Positions 21,485 through 30,665 of a stretch of DNA of 64,000 nucleotides are shown here, piece after piece; within the stretch, counting starts at the first letter, position 1; each line of letters begins with the position of its first letter. The DNA lies in contig NZ_CP101156.1 of NCBI RefSeq assembly GCF_024298845.1, positions 1,736,001 through 1,800,000 on the forward strand. The letters are read 5' to 3'. This DNA is from Natronosalvus amylolyticus (lineage in GTDB: Archaea; Halobacteriota; Halobacteria; Halobacteriales; Natrialbaceae). The translations under genes were made by a program, and so were the position numbers. Under the pieces are notes generated by a model. That model saw nothing but the letters and a program-made list of their open reading frames with translations, was not told the DNA's origin and searched no databases.

Positions 21485-24400
21485 ATGGGAGAGCGAAACC
21501 ACGTCATCTACGTCGATCCTGACCAGATGGACGGCCTCAGTGCCGGATTTCGGGATGCAGACATAAGCGTCGAACACGTCCGAACACGGCAGGCGTGTCT
21601 CGAGCGCCTCGAGCGGAGCGACCTGACGTGGGATGCACTCATTACCGAACAGGACCTTGGAGACGAGACCGGTATCGACCTCTGTCGAGAGCTGCAGGCT
21701 CGAGGAATCGAGGTTCCGATATTTTTGTACACTGATGCAGGGAACGAGACACTGGCCGGCGAAACGATTGCGGCCGGTGCTGCCGGTTACGTCCCCAAAT
21801 CACAGGGCATCCCGACCCTCCTGACACGAGTGCTCGACGTGCTCTTCGACGGTGAGCCGCCACGGGCGGCGCCGACCGCAGACGCCGAAGCCCACGACTC
21901 GCTCTCGACGATGGCCGAAGACGGATACGCCGAGTCACGAACGCCACACGCGCCCGAACTGACGGAGCGCTCCGAGCGCGTGTTCGACCAGTCGCCGCTG
22001 GCGATCATCGAGTGGAACACCGCGTTCGAGATCGAACACTGGAACTCGGCTGCAACCGAACTCTTCGGGTACAGCGAAGCCGAAGCCGTTGGTGAATTCG
22101 CACCCGAGCTACTGATTCCGCCGGACCAACGAGACAGCGCCAGCGCCTGGTGGGACAACTGGCTCGAGGGAGCGCCGACACAGAGCCACGGTATCAGTCG
22201 CAACCTCGACAGCGCGGGAAACGAGCTTCGCTGTGAGTGGTACAGCATTCCGATAACTGACGGAGACGGAGCCGTCGAAAGCGTGCTCTCGTTCGCCCGA
22301 GACGTCACGACAGAGTTCCGTCGCTCACAGGCACTTGAAACACTGCAGGAAACGACGCGGGCGTTGATGGAAACCAGTTCGGAGAACGAGATTGGCGAGC
22401 TCGTCATCGAGACGACGGATTCCATTATCGACGGAGCCCTCGCCGGCGTTCGACGCTACGACGAAGACGAGACCGTCCTCGAAATCGTTGCCACGAGCGA
22501 ACGCCTCGAGGCAGCCAGTGGTGACCTGGCCCGAATCGAACCGGGTGATGGACCACTCTGGGAAGGCTATGAGTCGGGTGAACCGGTTATCATCGACGAC
22601 GCTGCACCGCACATGGTTCCGTACGATCTCGACAGCGAGGTCGGTAACGCCGTCATCCATCCGCTCGGCGATCACGGACTCCTGACCGTCGCCGCTTCGG
22701 GCGGATTCTCGCTCGAGGACGCCGATATCAATCTCATACAGGTTCTCGCCGCAACCGCCGAATCTGCGCTCGATCGCGCGGCCCGCGAACGAGAACTACA
22801 GCGGAAGAAAGCCGTCATCGAGACCGTCGGCGACAGCGTCTACGCGCTCGACACCGACGGGCGGTTCGTCACCGTCAACGACACGCTAACGGGGATAACT
22901 GGCTACAGCCGTGACGAACTGCTCGGTGAACACGTTTCGATGGTTCTCGATGAAGCGGACCTCGAGCGAGGAAAGATGGCCCTGGAAGCACTCCTCGAGA
23001 GCGATTTAGACGCTGTCAGAAGGTACGACGTAACCGTCCGTACGAAAGCGGGTGAGAAAATCCCGTGTGAAGTGAACACGACCGTCCGAGCAACCGAGGG
23101 AGAAGTCACTGGCAGCGTCGGTATCGTCCGGGACGTCAGCGACCGAAAGCTGATGGAGCGCGAACTCATCCAGCGGAAGGCAAAGATGGAAAAACTCCAC
23201 GAGATCGCCTCACGTCTCGAGGAGTGTACCAGCCCGGAACAGGTGTACGAACTGACCGTCGAGACCGCAGAAGACGTCCTCGAATTTGACGTCTGTGTCG
23301 TCGATAGCGCCCAGGACGGCCACCTGGTGACCGAAGCGGTCTCATCCGATATTCACGAGGATGGCTTTTCGAATCGAACGACGATAAATGACGGTATCGC
23401 CGGGAAGACCTATCGAACTGGCGAGACGTACCGGGTCGGTGACCTCGACAACGACGAGGATGCGAGCCCGGAGCGAGAGGAGTACCAGTCCGTTCTCAGC
23501 GTCCCGATCGGCACAAACGGCGTGTTTCAGGCGGTTTCAACCGAGCCTGAAGCGTTCGGCCGGGAAGACCAGGAACTCACCGAGTTACTCGTTTCACACG
23601 TCACGAACGCGCTCGATCGACTGGCTTTCGAGAGTCGGTTGAAAAGTGAGCGTGATCAGTTCGCCGCCCTGTTCGAGAACGTTCCCGACGCCGTCGTCAG
23701 CACACAGCGGACCCCGGAAGGCCCCATCGTCGAACAGATTAACCCCGCATTCGAACGCATCTTCGGCTACGAGGAAGCCGAACTGGTCGAAGAGCCACTG
23801 GACCAGTTTATCGTCCCCCCGAAGTTGAACGACGAAGCCGCGGAGTTCAATACTCGTGGTAACCGGGGCGAACCGGTCGAGGCCGAGGTCAAACGACGAA
23901 CGGTCGACGGTCTGCGTGATTTCATGATGCGGGTGGTTCCCATCGAGATGAACGAGCACTCAGACCGCGCGTTCGGTCTGTACACCGATATCACCGAACA
24001 GAAACAGCGCCAAAAGCGGGTCGAAATCCTCAATCGCGTGCTCCGTCACGACCTCCGAAACGGCATGAACATCATCAACGGCTGTGCTGAAATGCTGGCA
24101 GATGCCGTCGAGGACACCGACGAAGAAACGTTTGCCGAAGCGATTCAAGAGCGGGCGGGTGAGCTCATCAGTCTGGCTGAAAAGACCCGTGCAGTGGAGC
24201 AAACGCTCGATCACGAAAACACCACGACAGGCCCGCTCGACGTAATCGAAACGACCGAAGCTGCTATCGAGCGACTCGAGGGTGAGTATCCCACCGCCCA
24301 GCTATCGTACTCGCTCACTGACCGACTGAACGTCAGGGCGAACGACTTGCTCGAGGACGCGATTTTCCACGTCCTCGAGAACGCAGCCGAACACAACGAC

Positions 24401-24718
24401 CGCTGTGAGCCCCAGATCCACGTCAGCGTCGAGACCAGCGAGAACGACGACGAGTCGGTCACCATCACGGTCGCCGATAACGGTCCCGGATTACCCGAAG
24501 AAGAGCGTGCCCTCTTGCAGGAAGAACAGGAGATTACCCAGCTCCGACACGCCAGCGGCCTCGGACTGTGGCTCGTCAACTGGGTCGTTACCCAGTCGGG
24601 CGGCCAGCTAACCTTCCACGACCGCGACCCTCGAGGAACGGTGGTCACACTGGAAATCCCGAAATCAGATATCACCCAGGAACTCGTTCGAAGCGACGGC
24701 CGAGCAGCCGGGGACTGA
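21485..24718 (+). CDS. Large multi-sensor histidine kinase (REC-like, PAS, GAF, HisKA-type, HATPase)
   Basis: 1077 aa, soluble. In order: a receiver-like domain (about 5-120) in which Glu55 stands where the phosphorylated Asp is expected, while the Lys of YVPKS is kept; PAS (about 165-285, SPLAIIEWNTAFEIEHWNSA); GAF (about 290-425); PAS (435-555, DSVYALDTDGRFVTVNDTLT); GAF (565-715); PAS (725-835); H-box RVLRHDLRNGMNIINGCAEM near 852; HATPase with VADNGPGLPEEE and GLGLWLVNWVV. Haloarchaeal kinases of this layout are numerous and lack paired regulators nearby, as here. The signal is unknown; GAF and PAS suggest small molecules, light or redox. Confidence 0.9.
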   Translation: MGERNHVIYVDPDQMDGLSAGFRDADISVEHVRTRQACLERLERSDLTWDALITEQDLGDETGIDLCRELQARGIEVPIFLYTDAGNETLAGETIAAGAAGYVPKSQGIPTLLTRVLDVLFDGEPPRAAPTADAEAHDSLSTMAEDGYAESRTPHAPELTERSERVFDQSPLAIIEWNTAFEIEHWNSAATELFGYSEAEAVGEFAPELLIPPDQRDSASAWWDNWLEGAPTQSHGISRNLDSAGNELRCEWYSIPITDGDGAVESVLSFARDVTTEFRRSQALETLQETTRALMETSSENEIGELVIETTDSIIDGALAGVRRYDEDETVLEIVATSERLEAASGDLARIEPGDGPLWEGYESGEPVIIDDAAPHMVPYDLDSEVGNAVIHPLGDHGLLTVAASGGFSLEDADINLIQVLAATAESALDRAARERELQRKKAVIETVGDSVYALDTDGRFVTVNDTLTGITGYSRDELLGEHVSMVLDEADLERGKMALEALLESDLDAVRRYDVTVRTKAGEKIPCEVNTTVRATEGEVTGSVGIVRDVSDRKLMERELIQRKAKMEKLHEIASRLEECTSPEQVYELTVETAEDVLEFDVCVVDSAQDGHLVTEAVSSDIHEDGFSNRTTINDGIAGKTYRTGETYRVGDLDNDEDASPEREEYQSVLSVPIGTNGVFQAVSTEPEAFGREDQELTELLVSHVTNALDRLAFESRLKSERDQFAALFENVPDAVVSTQRTPEGPIVEQINPAFERIFGYEEAELVEEPLDQFIVPPKLNDEAAEFNTRGNRGEPVEAEVKRRTVDGLRDFMMRVVPIEMNEHSDRAFGLYTDITEQKQRQKRVEILNRVLRHDLRNGMNIINGCAEMLADAVEDTDEETFAEAIQERAGELISLAEKTRAVEQTLDHENTTTGPLDVIETTEAAIERLEGEYPTAQLSYSLTDRLNVRANDLLEDAIFHVLENAAEHNDRCEPQIHVSVETSENDDESVTITVADNGPGLPEEERALLQEEQEITQLRHASGLGLWLVNWVVTQSGGQLTFHDRDPRGTVVTLEIPKSDITQELVRSDGRAAGD

Positions 24719-24760
24719 TCCTAACACGAAGGGCCGACGATCGGCGACAAACGTCCGTCG

Positions 24761-25840
24761 TCACCGAGTGAGCGGCTGATTATATCCAGTCTCGTGTTCG
24801 ACGACGTACTCCCAGGTCGCTTTGCACTCACAGTCGACCTGCTCGAAGACCGTCGGGTCCTGTCGCAAGTCGAAGTCCTTGATCGCTTTCTGGACGAGAT
24901 CGTCACACTCTCCACAGTTATGCGCACCGCGGTCGGTACCGTGGCCGACTGGATCGGAGACGACGAGACCATCGACGTGGGCCGTTCGCTCGAGCACGGT
25001 GGCGACCGACCAGAGCCACGGCGGGCGGTACCCCCCGTTGAAGTACAGTTCGTCGACCATGGTGTAGCGCTGGACGTTACACGGATTCATCGAGACGGTG
25101 TGACAGCCGTCGACGGCCAGACAGCGTTCGATCGAGGAGACCATGTCCTCGATAGCTTCCGACTCGGTGAGGAACGGCGGTTTCATCAGAAGATAGGCTT
25201 TGATCCCGGCGCCGTCGACAGCTGCTGCGTCGGTACATGCTGCCTCGAAATCCGCGAAATCGAAGTACTTGTTCACGCAGTCGCGACGAACTCGGTCGGT
25301 CGCCGTCTCGAGGCCCACGGCGACGTCAGTCTGCAGGCCGTACTGGGTGAAATCCTCGAGTTTCTCCCGGTCGACAAAATCCGGCAGCGACTCGAGGACG
25401 ATCCGTTCGCGGTCGCCGAAGGTTTCGGCGATGGCCCGACGGGAGTCCGCACCGACCTCGCGTTCGTCCAGAAACGAGCCGGAGGTGTAGATTTTGACGA
25501 GGGGTGCTGGCTCGTCGGCGTTTTCAGCCTCGTGCTCGAGGCAGACCTCGATCTGATCCATCAACGCCTCGTGAGGGACCGAGCCACCGTCGACGCTTTC
25601 GGCGACGTAGCCACACATGGTACAACCCCCCGCGCGGGCCCAGCGACAGCCGCCGGTGTTGAGAATGATCGTTAAACTTCGTTTGACGCCGTCCGGTGTG
25701 TTGTCCTCGTCGAGCCAGACCCGCGTCGGCTGGTGGGGGTCGTAGCTCTTTTCTTTGCGCGAGCGGATATCCCGCATCACCTGATTGTGGGCGTCCATGC
25801 CCTTGCCCTGCTCGTAGACCTCGGGCGTCGGCTGACTCAT
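24761..25840 (-). CDS. raSEA: Archaeosine biosynthesis radical SAM enzyme RaSEA
   Basis: 359 aa. With ArcS, RaSEA converts a lysine adduct of preQ0 at position 15 of tRNA to archaeosine. The iron-sulfur cluster site is GGCRWARAGGCTMCGY, with C-X7-C-X2-C spacing seen in this Elp3-like family. Other recognisable parts are KIYTSGSFLDEREVG, LESLPDFVD, VGLETATDRVRRDCVNK and a C-terminal Cys-rich end (HNCGECDDL, VDCECKATWEYV). Length fits COG1244. No other tRNA-modification gene is adjacent. TATA-like GCTTTAGCCC lies at plus 25861-25870, so the leader is short. Confidence 0.86.
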   Translation of the reverse strand: MSQPTPEVYEQGKGMDAHNQVMRDIRSRKEKSYDPHQPTRVWLDEDNTPDGVKRSLTIILNTGGCRWARAGGCTMCGYVAESVDGGSVPHEALMDQIEVCLEHEAENADEPAPLVKIYTSGSFLDEREVGADSRRAIAETFGDRERIVLESLPDFVDREKLEDFTQYGLQTDVAVGLETATDRVRRDCVNKYFDFADFEAACTDAAAVDGAGIKAYLLMKPPFLTESEAIEDMVSSIERCLAVDGCHTVSMNPCNVQRYTMVDELYFNGGYRPPWLWSVATVLERTAHVDGLVVSDPVGHGTDRGAHNCGECDDLVQKAIKDFDLRQDPTVFEQVDCECKATWEYVVEHETGYNQPLTR

Positions 25841-26065
25841 TACTCGAGCAAGCGTCTCGAGGGCTAAAGCGGCTTCGTCTGGACGCGGCGATGGCCGTGT
25901 ACAGGAGCGCTCGATTGGCTGCCATTCGCGTGGTCAACGCCCGATTGACGGCCCCGTTTGCGTAACAGATACTATTTTATGACCGCCCTGACGACGAGAA
26001 TGTGTGTCCCGTCGATTCGACCCGCAGGGGTTCACACCGAAGGACAGAGTCAGCGGTGCTTTCGA

Positions 26066-28204
26066 ATGATTCTCGAGAGCGTCTCCACCGGCGCGCTGGT
26101 CGTCTTCGGCCTCATCGCGGTTGCGCTCGTGTTGTTCGTCTCCGAGGTGATTCCGAACGATATGACGGCCATCGGTATTATCGTCGCGCTAGCCCTCCTC
26201 GAACCGCTGACGGGCGTCGGCTCTCGAGCAGCTATTTCGGGCTTTGCAAACACGGCGACGATCACCATCGTCGCGATGTACATGCTCAGTGCGGGGATTC
26301 AGGGAACCGGGCTTGTCCAGCGACTCGGCGTCTATCTCGCCCGATTCGTCAAAGGGAGCGACCGCCGGGCCCTGCTCGCGACGATTGCGACCACGGGACC
26401 CATCGCCGGGTTTATCAACAACACGCCGGTCGTCGCCATCTTCATTCCGATGATTTCCGAACTCGCCGAGAAGACCGGCGTCTCACCGTCGAAACTTCTC
26501 TTGCCGCTCTCTTACGCCGCGATTCTTGGCGGGACGCTGACGCTCATTGGGACGTCGACGAACCTGCTCGCCAGCGAGTTCGCCGTCGACTTGCTCGGGA
26601 GAGACCACATCGGGATGTTCGAGTTCAGTGCACTCGGCCTCGTCATCCTGCTCGTCGGACTTGCCTACCTCGCGACCGTCGGCTGGTGGCTGACGCCCGC
26701 CCGCGTCCCCGTCGACGCCGACCTGGTGACCGAGTTCGACCTCGAGGATCACCTCGGGAAGGTTCGCGTGGGCTCGAAATCCCCCGTCGTGGGCCTCACC
26801 ATCGGCGAACTCGAGGAGCGTAGTGACGCGAACGTGAGAGTCCTCCAGCTTCGGCGTGAGGGTGAGGACGAACCGAGAGGAGACAGCCACGTACTCGAGT
26901 ACGACGACACGACAGCCGACTCGAGCGAACAGGAAGCGAACCGAGAGCGACGTGAACTGAGTCAACGGACCGAGCAGACGAATCGGGACGATGCGGCATC
27001 CGATACCGAACCCGATAATCGATCGGAATCGGCATCCAATACGGACGCCAAGCAGCCCGAATCGACATCCAACACCGACCCAACGCAGCCCGAAACAGGA
27101 ACCGGGTCGGAACCGGCGGCCGCTGCACTCGAGGTCGAGCGCAGTGACCAGTCCCTCGAGACGTACGTCGGCGTTCGTTCCGACCAGCGAATTCGCGAGG
27201 GAGACATCTTGACCGTACACGGCACGTTACAGGCAGTCAACCGCTTTGGCGACGAACAGCGCTTGCGCCAGCTACCGCGCGTGTCCGTGACCGAAGCCAC
27301 GTTCGAAGATGCCCCGAGCGACGACCTGCTCGCGAAAGCCGTCGTGCCGACTGACTCCCCGTTCATCGGGAAATCGCTCGCGGAAACTCGGCTTCGTTCG
27401 TTCTATCGGACGACAGTGCTGGCGATTCGTCGTGAAGGAGAATTGCTTCGCAAGGACCTCCAGCACGTCCGTCTCGAGGCCGGCGACCTGCTCCTGGTCC
27501 AGACGATTCCTGATACCATCGAACACCTGGCGCACACGAGCGACCTCCTCGTGATCGAAGAGGACGCCTTCGATCGATTGCTCGAGACCGACCTGGACGA
27601 ACTGGCCCCGCTCTCGGCGAAGACGCCGGTTGCGGTCGCGATTATGGCCGGCGTGATCGGCACCGCCGCCCTCGGGCTTGCCCCCATCGTCATCACCGCC
27701 CTTGCCGGCGTCGTTCTGATGGTCGTCACTGGCTGTCTGTCCACGACAGACGCCTACGACGCCGTCTCCTGGAACATCATCTTCCTGCTCGCCGGCGTGA
27801 TTCCGCTGGGCGTCGCCCTCGAGGCAACCGGGGGCTCACAGGTTCTTGCAAGCGGCCTCGTTGGAACGGCCGAGTTCCTCCCGCTCGTGGCGGTGTTGCT
27901 GTTGTTCTTCCTCGTCACGGGGCTACTCGCGAACGTCATCACGCCCGTCGCGACCGTCGTGTTGATGATTCCCGTCGCCGTCGACGCCGCCTCGGGTCTG
28001 GGCGCGTCCCAATTTTCGTTCCTGCTCGCGGTGATGTTCGCCTCGGCGACGTCGTTCATGACGCCCGTCGGTTATCAGACGAACCTGATGGTGTACGGGC
28101 CCGGCGGCTACGAGTTCACGGACTTTCTGAAAGTCGGTGGCCCATTACAGCTGTTGCTCGCGGTCGTGACGACGCTAGGGATCGTCTACCTCTGGGGAAT
28201 TTAA
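26066..28204 (+). CDS. SLC13/ArsB-type transporter with cytosolic TrkA-C domains
   Basis: 712 aa from ATG 26066 (MILESVSTGALVVFGLIAVA). A TATA-like TATTTTATG near 25971 would put a leaderless start at ATG 26000 (22 residues longer), so the start is uncertain. N-terminal helices contain FINNTPVVAIFIPM; a large cytosolic part (about 225-510) holds two TrkA-C (RCK_C) domains, LGKVRVGSKSPVVGLTIGEL... and DSPFIGKSLAETRLRSFYRT; C-terminal helices carry LANVITPVATVVLM. Likely a sodium-coupled anion or dicarboxylate transporter gated by a ligand. The first TrkA-C domain is split by an acidic insertion of about 95 residues with SNTD-X-QPE repeats. Confidence 0.87.
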   Translation: MILESVSTGALVVFGLIAVALVLFVSEVIPNDMTAIGIIVALALLEPLTGVGSRAAISGFANTATITIVAMYMLSAGIQGTGLVQRLGVYLARFVKGSDRRALLATIATTGPIAGFINNTPVVAIFIPMISELAEKTGVSPSKLLLPLSYAAILGGTLTLIGTSTNLLASEFAVDLLGRDHIGMFEFSALGLVILLVGLAYLATVGWWLTPARVPVDADLVTEFDLEDHLGKVRVGSKSPVVGLTIGELEERSDANVRVLQLRREGEDEPRGDSHVLEYDDTTADSSEQEANRERRELSQRTEQTNRDDAASDTEPDNRSESASNTDAKQPESTSNTDPTQPETGTGSEPAAAALEVERSDQSLETYVGVRSDQRIREGDILTVHGTLQAVNRFGDEQRLRQLPRVSVTEATFEDAPSDDLLAKAVVPTDSPFIGKSLAETRLRSFYRTTVLAIRREGELLRKDLQHVRLEAGDLLLVQTIPDTIEHLAHTSDLLVIEEDAFDRLLETDLDELAPLSAKTPVAVAIMAGVIGTAALGLAPIVITALAGVVLMVVTGCLSTTDAYDAVSWNIIFLLAGVIPLGVALEATGGSQVLASGLVGTAEFLPLVAVLLLFFLVTGLLANVITPVATVVLMIPVAVDAASGLGASQFSFLLAVMFASATSFMTPVGYQTNLMVYGPGGYEFTDFLKVGGPLQLLLAVVTTLGIVYLWGI

Positions 28205-28265
28205 CAGCAGTTTTTCGTTTCCTGCTCGAGCGAAAAACCGCCATACGAACCCGTACTCGTGAACG

Positions 28266-29000
28266 TCACATGAATCCGTAATCGTCCGTCATTTTCGACT
28301 GCGGCCGTTGTTGGGCCTCGAGTTGGGCCATCAGGCCCTGGTAGTGTTGTTTGGTTCGATCCGCGAATTCCCGAAGTTGGGTCGTATCGACGTCGAATCC
28401 GTACAGGTGATCGATTCCTTCGACGAGACGCAACGCGGCGTTTGCGTCGAGGGGCAACCCCGGATCGACCGACGCCGCGATCACGCCCACGCGAAGACTC
28501 GTGTCCATCGCCCGAGCGACGAGGCTCGCATTGCTCCCAGTCAAAAATCCCCCCTGTAGCGGCGGTATCGAGACGTCGGACAGTCGAACGTCCCGGTAAT
28601 CATCCGATGCGACGTACCACAGCTCGCTAGCCGGTTCCAGGCCCGGGATCGAGGTGAGCAGGGTGACCTCTTCGACCGCCCGTTCGTCGATCCAGTCGAG
28701 CAGAATTCGCCCGAACGGTTCGGACAACTGCACCGGAATCGGCAGTTCGCTGATCAGCAGCGTACACTCGAGGCCCGGGCTCGAGAACAGTCGAGTGTGG
28801 TGGTAGGGTCTGCCGTCGACGTACGGCGTGATCGCCGGCAGCCCGCCCGTCTGGATGTGCCCCGTCTCCGTGAGTTCCAGCTGTTCGATCAGATACTGGG
28901 CCGCCGAAATACCGACCATCCCGGGCCCGGGGAAGGCGACGATCAGTGTCGATTCCGGCGGTTCGTCCGTATCGACCTCGAGCGTCAGTTCGTCGGTCAT
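28266..29000 (-). CDS. PAC2-family protein (proteasome assembly chaperone-like)
   Basis: 244 aa. The PAC2/COG1938 family includes the archaeal PbaA/PbaB-type relatives of eukaryotic proteasome assembly chaperone 2. STLIVAFPGPGMVGISAAQY opens the fold; LPAITPYVDGRPYHHTRLFS, LISELPIP, LLTSIPGL and PPLQGGFLTGSNASLVARAM are typical. The C-terminal helix (REFADRTKQHYQGLMAQLEA) resembles the oligomer-forming tail. The end, DDYGFM, does not have Tyr in the penultimate place, so no canonical HbYX proteasome-docking tail is seen. It lies between two unrelated-direction SLC13-type transporters; proteasome genes are not here. Confidence 0.85.
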   Translation of the reverse strand: MTDELTLEVDTDEPPESTLIVAFPGPGMVGISAAQYLIEQLELTETGHIQTGGLPAITPYVDGRPYHHTRLFSSPGLECTLLISELPIPVQLSEPFGRILLDWIDERAVEEVTLLTSIPGLEPASELWYVASDDYRDVRLSDVSIPPLQGGFLTGSNASLVARAMDTSLRVGVIAASVDPGLPLDANAALRLVEGIDHLYGFDVDTTQLREFADRTKQHYQGLMAQLEAQQRPQSKMTDDYGFM

Positions 29001-29047
29001 ACTTCGAATCTACCCGCCATCGGCACATCCCTGTTTCGACGAGCGGG

Positions 29048-30583
29048 CTACGACCAGACGAGTGGAAGCCACCAGATGGCGAACACGGAAATAGCGAGAA
29101 TAGCCGGAATCGTGATGACCAGCCCGACTTTCGCCATCTCCGGGATGGTCATGTAGCCGCTGGCGAAAACGATCGCGTTCGGAGCGGTCGCCACCGGGAG
29201 CATGAACGCGAAGGAGGCGGCGAAGGCGGCCGTCGCCATCAGCGTTAGCGGTGCGACGCCGGTCGCGAGACCGATACTCAGCGTGATCGGCATGAACAAC
29301 GACGCTGTCGCCGTGTTCGAGGTGACGTTCGTCAGCAGGCAGACAACCGTTGCGAGCAAGATTACCATGCCGGCGAGTTCCGTGACACCCAGACTGATGA
29401 TACCGTCCGCGACGATGGTGTCGAGCCCGCTCACCTGGAAGCCGCGCGCGATCGAAAACCCGGCACCGAGCAGCAAGAGTACGCCCCACGGCACTCGAGA
29501 CGTGTACTCCCAGTCGAGCAAGCGCTCGCCGTCGACGGGCACGAGGAAGACGAGGATCGCGCCGGCGACGGCGATCATCGCGTCGGTGACCGTCGGCAGG
29601 ACGGGCTCGATCAGGAACGGGCGGAGGATCCACGCCCCGGCGACGAGGCCGAACACCGCAAGGACGCGTCGTTCCCCCATCGTCATCGACCCCAGTTCGC
29701 TCAGCTGTCGGTCGATCACATCTTCGCGTCCGGGTTGGCTGTCGACCGTCGGGCGAAGCACTGCCACGAGCAAGAGCCACGTCACGACCAAAAAGACGAC
29801 CGCGAGTGGCACGCCGACCAGCATCCACTCGAGGAAGCCTATCTGAACGCCGAGGTTCGATTCAGCGACGCCGGCCAACACTGCGTTCGGCGGGCTACCG
29901 ATCAACGTCGCGGCCCCGCCGATCGAGGCGCCGTAGGCGATGGCTAGCATCAGTGCCAGCCCGAAGGAGGTGTTCGGGAGCGACTCCGGGTCCTCCTCGA
30001 GGCTGTGGAAGAGTTCTCCCTCGACGTCCAGGGGGTCGTTGGGTTCCACGATATCCTCGCGCTCCAGCGGCGGGTTGCGTCGACCGCCAACAGCGGTGAG
30101 TTCGACGATCACGGCGGAACCGATGGGAACCATCATCATCGCCGTCGCCGTATTCGAGATCCACATCGACAGGAACGCGGTCGCGGCCATGAACCCGAGA
30201 ACGAGCGCCCTGGCGCTGGTCCCAACCGCCGAGAGGATCAACAAGGAGAGTCGATGGTGCAGGTTCCACCGTTCGATCGCCAGCGCGAGCAGGAAGCCCC
30301 CGAGGAGCAAGAACACGATGGGGTCGGCGTAGGGTGCGGTGGCACCGCCGACGGTCGTGACGCCGGTCAACGGAAAGAGAACGACCGGCAACAGCGAGGT
30401 AACCGGAATCGGAATCACTTCTGTCACCCACCAGAGGATGACCCAGGCCGTACTGGCGAGCACGGCCGTCGCCTCGAGCGAGAGGCCGAATGGGGAGGTA
30501 AAGTAGATGCCCAGAAAGCAAACGGGGGCCAAAATAAGCCCGAGATCCTGTCGAGAGAGCGGGCTAGAAAAAGCCATATCCAC
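29048..30583 (-). CDS. SLC13/DASS sodium:dicarboxylate (or sulfate) symporter
   Basis: 511 aa, about 11-12 membrane segments. Both Ser-Asn-Thr sodium/substrate motifs of the DASS family are present: WISNTATAMMMVPIG near residue 140 and NVTSNTATASLFMP near 425, along with ASIGGAATLIGSPPNAVLAG and LPVATAPNAIVFASGYM. A cytosolic loop at about 165-205 is acidic. Imports di- or tricarboxylates such as succinate or malate with Na+. TATA-like CTTATAGG at plus 30606-30613 gives a leaderless start. It precedes the PAC2 gene in the same direction, 47 bp apart, and could share its transcript. Confidence 0.92.
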   Translation of the reverse strand: MDMAFSSPLSRQDLGLILAPVCFLGIYFTSPFGLSLEATAVLASTAWVILWWVTEVIPIPVTSLLPVVLFPLTGVTTVGGATAPYADPIVFLLLGGFLLALAIERWNLHHRLSLLILSAVGTSARALVLGFMAATAFLSMWISNTATAMMMVPIGSAVIVELTAVGGRRNPPLEREDIVEPNDPLDVEGELFHSLEEDPESLPNTSFGLALMLAIAYGASIGGAATLIGSPPNAVLAGVAESNLGVQIGFLEWMLVGVPLAVVFLVVTWLLLVAVLRPTVDSQPGREDVIDRQLSELGSMTMGERRVLAVFGLVAGAWILRPFLIEPVLPTVTDAMIAVAGAILVFLVPVDGERLLDWEYTSRVPWGVLLLLGAGFSIARGFQVSGLDTIVADGIISLGVTELAGMVILLATVVCLLTNVTSNTATASLFMPITLSIGLATGVAPLTLMATAAFAASFAFMLPVATAPNAIVFASGYMTIPEMAKVGLVITIPAILAISVFAIWWLPLVWS

Positions 30584-30665
30584 ACCTCAGAGGAAAACCC
30601 TATAAGTCATCTGAATCGTCGACGCAGTGGGGCAATGCGCGGCCAGACCCTCGAGCGGTCGCCGC

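Noticed and set aside
24761-25840. Biotin or lipoyl synthase by radical SAM motif
   Set aside because: The C-X7-C-X2-C cluster site and the CECKATWEY end fit RaSEA; biotin and lipoyl synthases use C-X3-C-X2-C.
29048-30583. Possible ArsB or citrate-specific transporter
   Set aside because: Two Ser-Asn-Thr motifs fit the DASS/SLC13 group better; the exact anion cannot be read.
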